Origin: an uncultured Coriobacteriaceae bacterium
Lineage (GTDB): Bacteria; Actinomycetota; Coriobacteriia; Coriobacteriales; Atopobiaceae
DNA: 39,128 nucleotides
NCBI GenBank assembly: GCA_902797175.1
Contig: CADBRX010000065.1
Coordinates: 1-39,128, forward strand
Direction of reading: 5' to 3'
Positions 38,064 to 39,128 of the stretch are shown here, piece after piece. The position numbers and the translations under genes were made by a program. Position 1 is the stretch's first letter. Each line of letters begins with the position of its first letter. The notes beneath the pieces were generated by a model. It was not told the DNA's origin and did no database searches. It saw only the letters and a list, made by a program, of their open reading frames with translations.

Positions 38064-39128
38064 ATGGGCAACAGCACTGAACTCGAACCCAAAAAGGATT
38101 CATCCCAACATTCTCACGAGGCCATTCCCTTCAGCCTCGGCATGGTCCTCGTCACCATGGGCGTCGTATACGGAGACATCGGCACGAGCCCGATGTACAC
38201 CCTGCGCGCCATCATGCACGGCAACGGCGGGCTCGAGACATGCTCTCCCGATGTCATCATCGGAGCGCTGTCGCTCATCATCTGGACGATGACCCTCATC
38301 ACCACCGTCAAGTACGTGCTCGTGGCCATGAAGGCCGACAACCACAACGAAGGCGGCATCTTTGCCCTCTACAGCCTCGTGCGCCGCTGTGGCGCCTGGC
38401 TCATCGCACCTGCCATGGTGGGTGGCGCGGCGCTTCTTGCCGACGGCATACTGACCCCCGCCGTCACGGTGACCACCGCCATCGAGGGTCTGCGCACCAT
38501 CGACCTCGTGCACCACATCATCGGTGACTCGCAGGGCATCGTGGTGACCATCACCCTCGCCATCATCTCGGCGCTCTTCATCGTGCAGCGCGCGGGCACC
38601 AGCTCGATTGGCAAGGCGTTCGGCCCCATCATGTGCCTGTGGTTTGCGTTTTTGGGCGGCGTGGGCATCCTCCACGTGTTTGCCGACCTCAACGTGCTGC
38701 GCGCCTTCAACCCGATCCGCGGCATCACGTTCCTCTTCAATGGCAACCTCAATCGAGCCGGCCTCATGGTGCTGGGCAACGTCTTCCTCTGCACCACCGG
38801 CGCCGAGGCGCTCTATTCCGACATGGGCCACGTGGGCAAGGCCAACATCTATGCGAGCTGGCCCGTGGTCAAGGCATGCCTCATCCTCAACTACCTTGGC
38901 CAGGGTGCCTGGATCATCGCAAACAACACCAACCCCGAGCTCATCGCCATGGGCGACACCATGAACCCGTTCTTCGAGATGCTGCCCGGCACCATGCGCA
39001 TCTTCGCGGTGCTGCTGTCCACCCTGGCCGCCATCATCGCGAGCCAGGCGCTCATCACGGGCAGCTATTCCATCGTGAGCGAGGCCATCCGCCTCGACCT
39101 CATGCCCCACATGAAGATCAACTACCCC
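38064..39128 (+). CDS. kup: KUP-family potassium transporter (3' end outside window)
   Basis: The first 355 codons of a KUP/HAK/KT potassium:proton symporter are present. The hallmark VYGDIGTSPMYTLRA follows a short cytoplasmic N-terminus. Further blocks are NHNEGGIFALYSLVRR, LLADGILTPAVTVTTAIEGL, ALFIVQRAGTSSIGKAFGPIM, TGAEALYSDMGHVGK and IIASQALITGSYSIVSEAIRL. At least seven membrane helices are visible; the cytoplasmic C-terminal domain lies beyond the window. The ATG at 38064 follows CGAAAGGGGCGTT. The 162-bp upstream gap holds CATAAT (37951-37956) and TGCTAGACT as possible -10 elements, but no clear c-di-AMP riboswitch. Confidence 0.94.
   Translation, partial: MGNSTELEPKKDSSQHSHEAIPFSLGMVLVTMGVVYGDIGTSPMYTLRAIMHGNGGLETCSPDVIIGALSLIIWTMTLITTVKYVLVAMKADNHNEGGIFALYSLVRRCGAWLIAPAMVGGAALLADGILTPAVTVTTAIEGLRTIDLVHHIIGDSQGIVVTITLAIISALFIVQRAGTSSIGKAFGPIMCLWFAFLGGVGILHVFADLNVLRAFNPIRGITFLFNGNLNRAGLMVLGNVFLCTTGAEALYSDMGHVGKANIYASWPVVKACLILNYLGQGAWIIANNTNPELIAMGDTMNPFFEMLPGTMRIFAVLLSTLAAIIASQALITGSYSIVSEAIRLDLMPHMKINYP

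Overview
The window is a GC-rich, gene-dense chromosomal segment. Its features suggest a strictly anaerobic actinobacterium of the class Coriobacteriia, probably Atopobiaceae (Olsenella-like). The grounds are base composition and codon use, a DUF3516-type Ski2-like helicase, many aldo/keto reductases including ferredoxin-fused ones, CxxC flavodoxin-fold proteins, DUF3737 and DUF4405 proteins, and long intergenic palindromes. This placement is inference. I see no phage, insertion sequence, tRNA, rRNA or CRISPR array. Two genes are cut by the window edges: trpB on the left and kup on the right.

Layout. 1-2.7 kb: a TrpB2-type tryptophan synthase beta chain (minus) behind a tryptophan T-box riboswitch (UGG specifier), divergent from an aldo/keto reductase. 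2.8-5.9 kb: a minus operon of LysR regulator, KptA RNA 2'-phosphotransferase and DUF4405 membrane protein, with a divergent short-chain dehydrogenase and a candidate LysR box between them. 6-10.8 kb: RpiR-type regulator, a protein of two fused DJ-1/PfpI domains, a GH1 6-phospho-beta-glucosidase and a HAD phosphatase. 10.8-14.8 kb: CxxC flavoprotein, an amidohydrolase plus tandem ABM-domain operon, a D-2-hydroxyacid dehydrogenase and a GNAT acetyltransferase. 14.8-15.25 kb: a non-coding block of 48-bp and 100-bp tandem repeats arranged around a long dyad. 15.3-20.1 kb: two aldo/keto reductases, DUF4298 and the RlmKL fused rRNA methyltransferase. 20.2-24.4 kb: Nim-like flavoprotein, Gfo/Idh/MocA oxidoreductase and the DUF3516 helicase. 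24.5-30.4 kb: three paralogous exported proteins (two lipoproteins, one membrane-anchored), with a COG0523 GTPase, a HAD phosphatase and YaaA in between. 30.5-36.7 kb: a minus run of MBL hydrolase, flavodoxin-fold protein, MATE exporter, two aldo/keto reductases and a LysR regulator. 36.8 kb to the end: a conserved-looking 71-aa protein overlapping DUF3737, then the KUP potassium transporter.

Functional themes are redox metabolism of small molecules (five aldo/keto reductases, SDR, hydroxyacid dehydrogenase, flavoproteins), sugar-phosphate handling and envelope proteins. The signals I rate highest are non-coding: (i) the 48-bp/100-bp inverted tandem-repeat block at 14833-15236, (ii) two long palindromes (13142-13209 and 29284-29347) that share a core but have different flanking tags and whose arms are themselves hairpins with mutually complementary loops, and (iii) the LysR/operator/71-aa/DUF3737 module, which has no known function. 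No complete new defence or biosynthetic system is evident.
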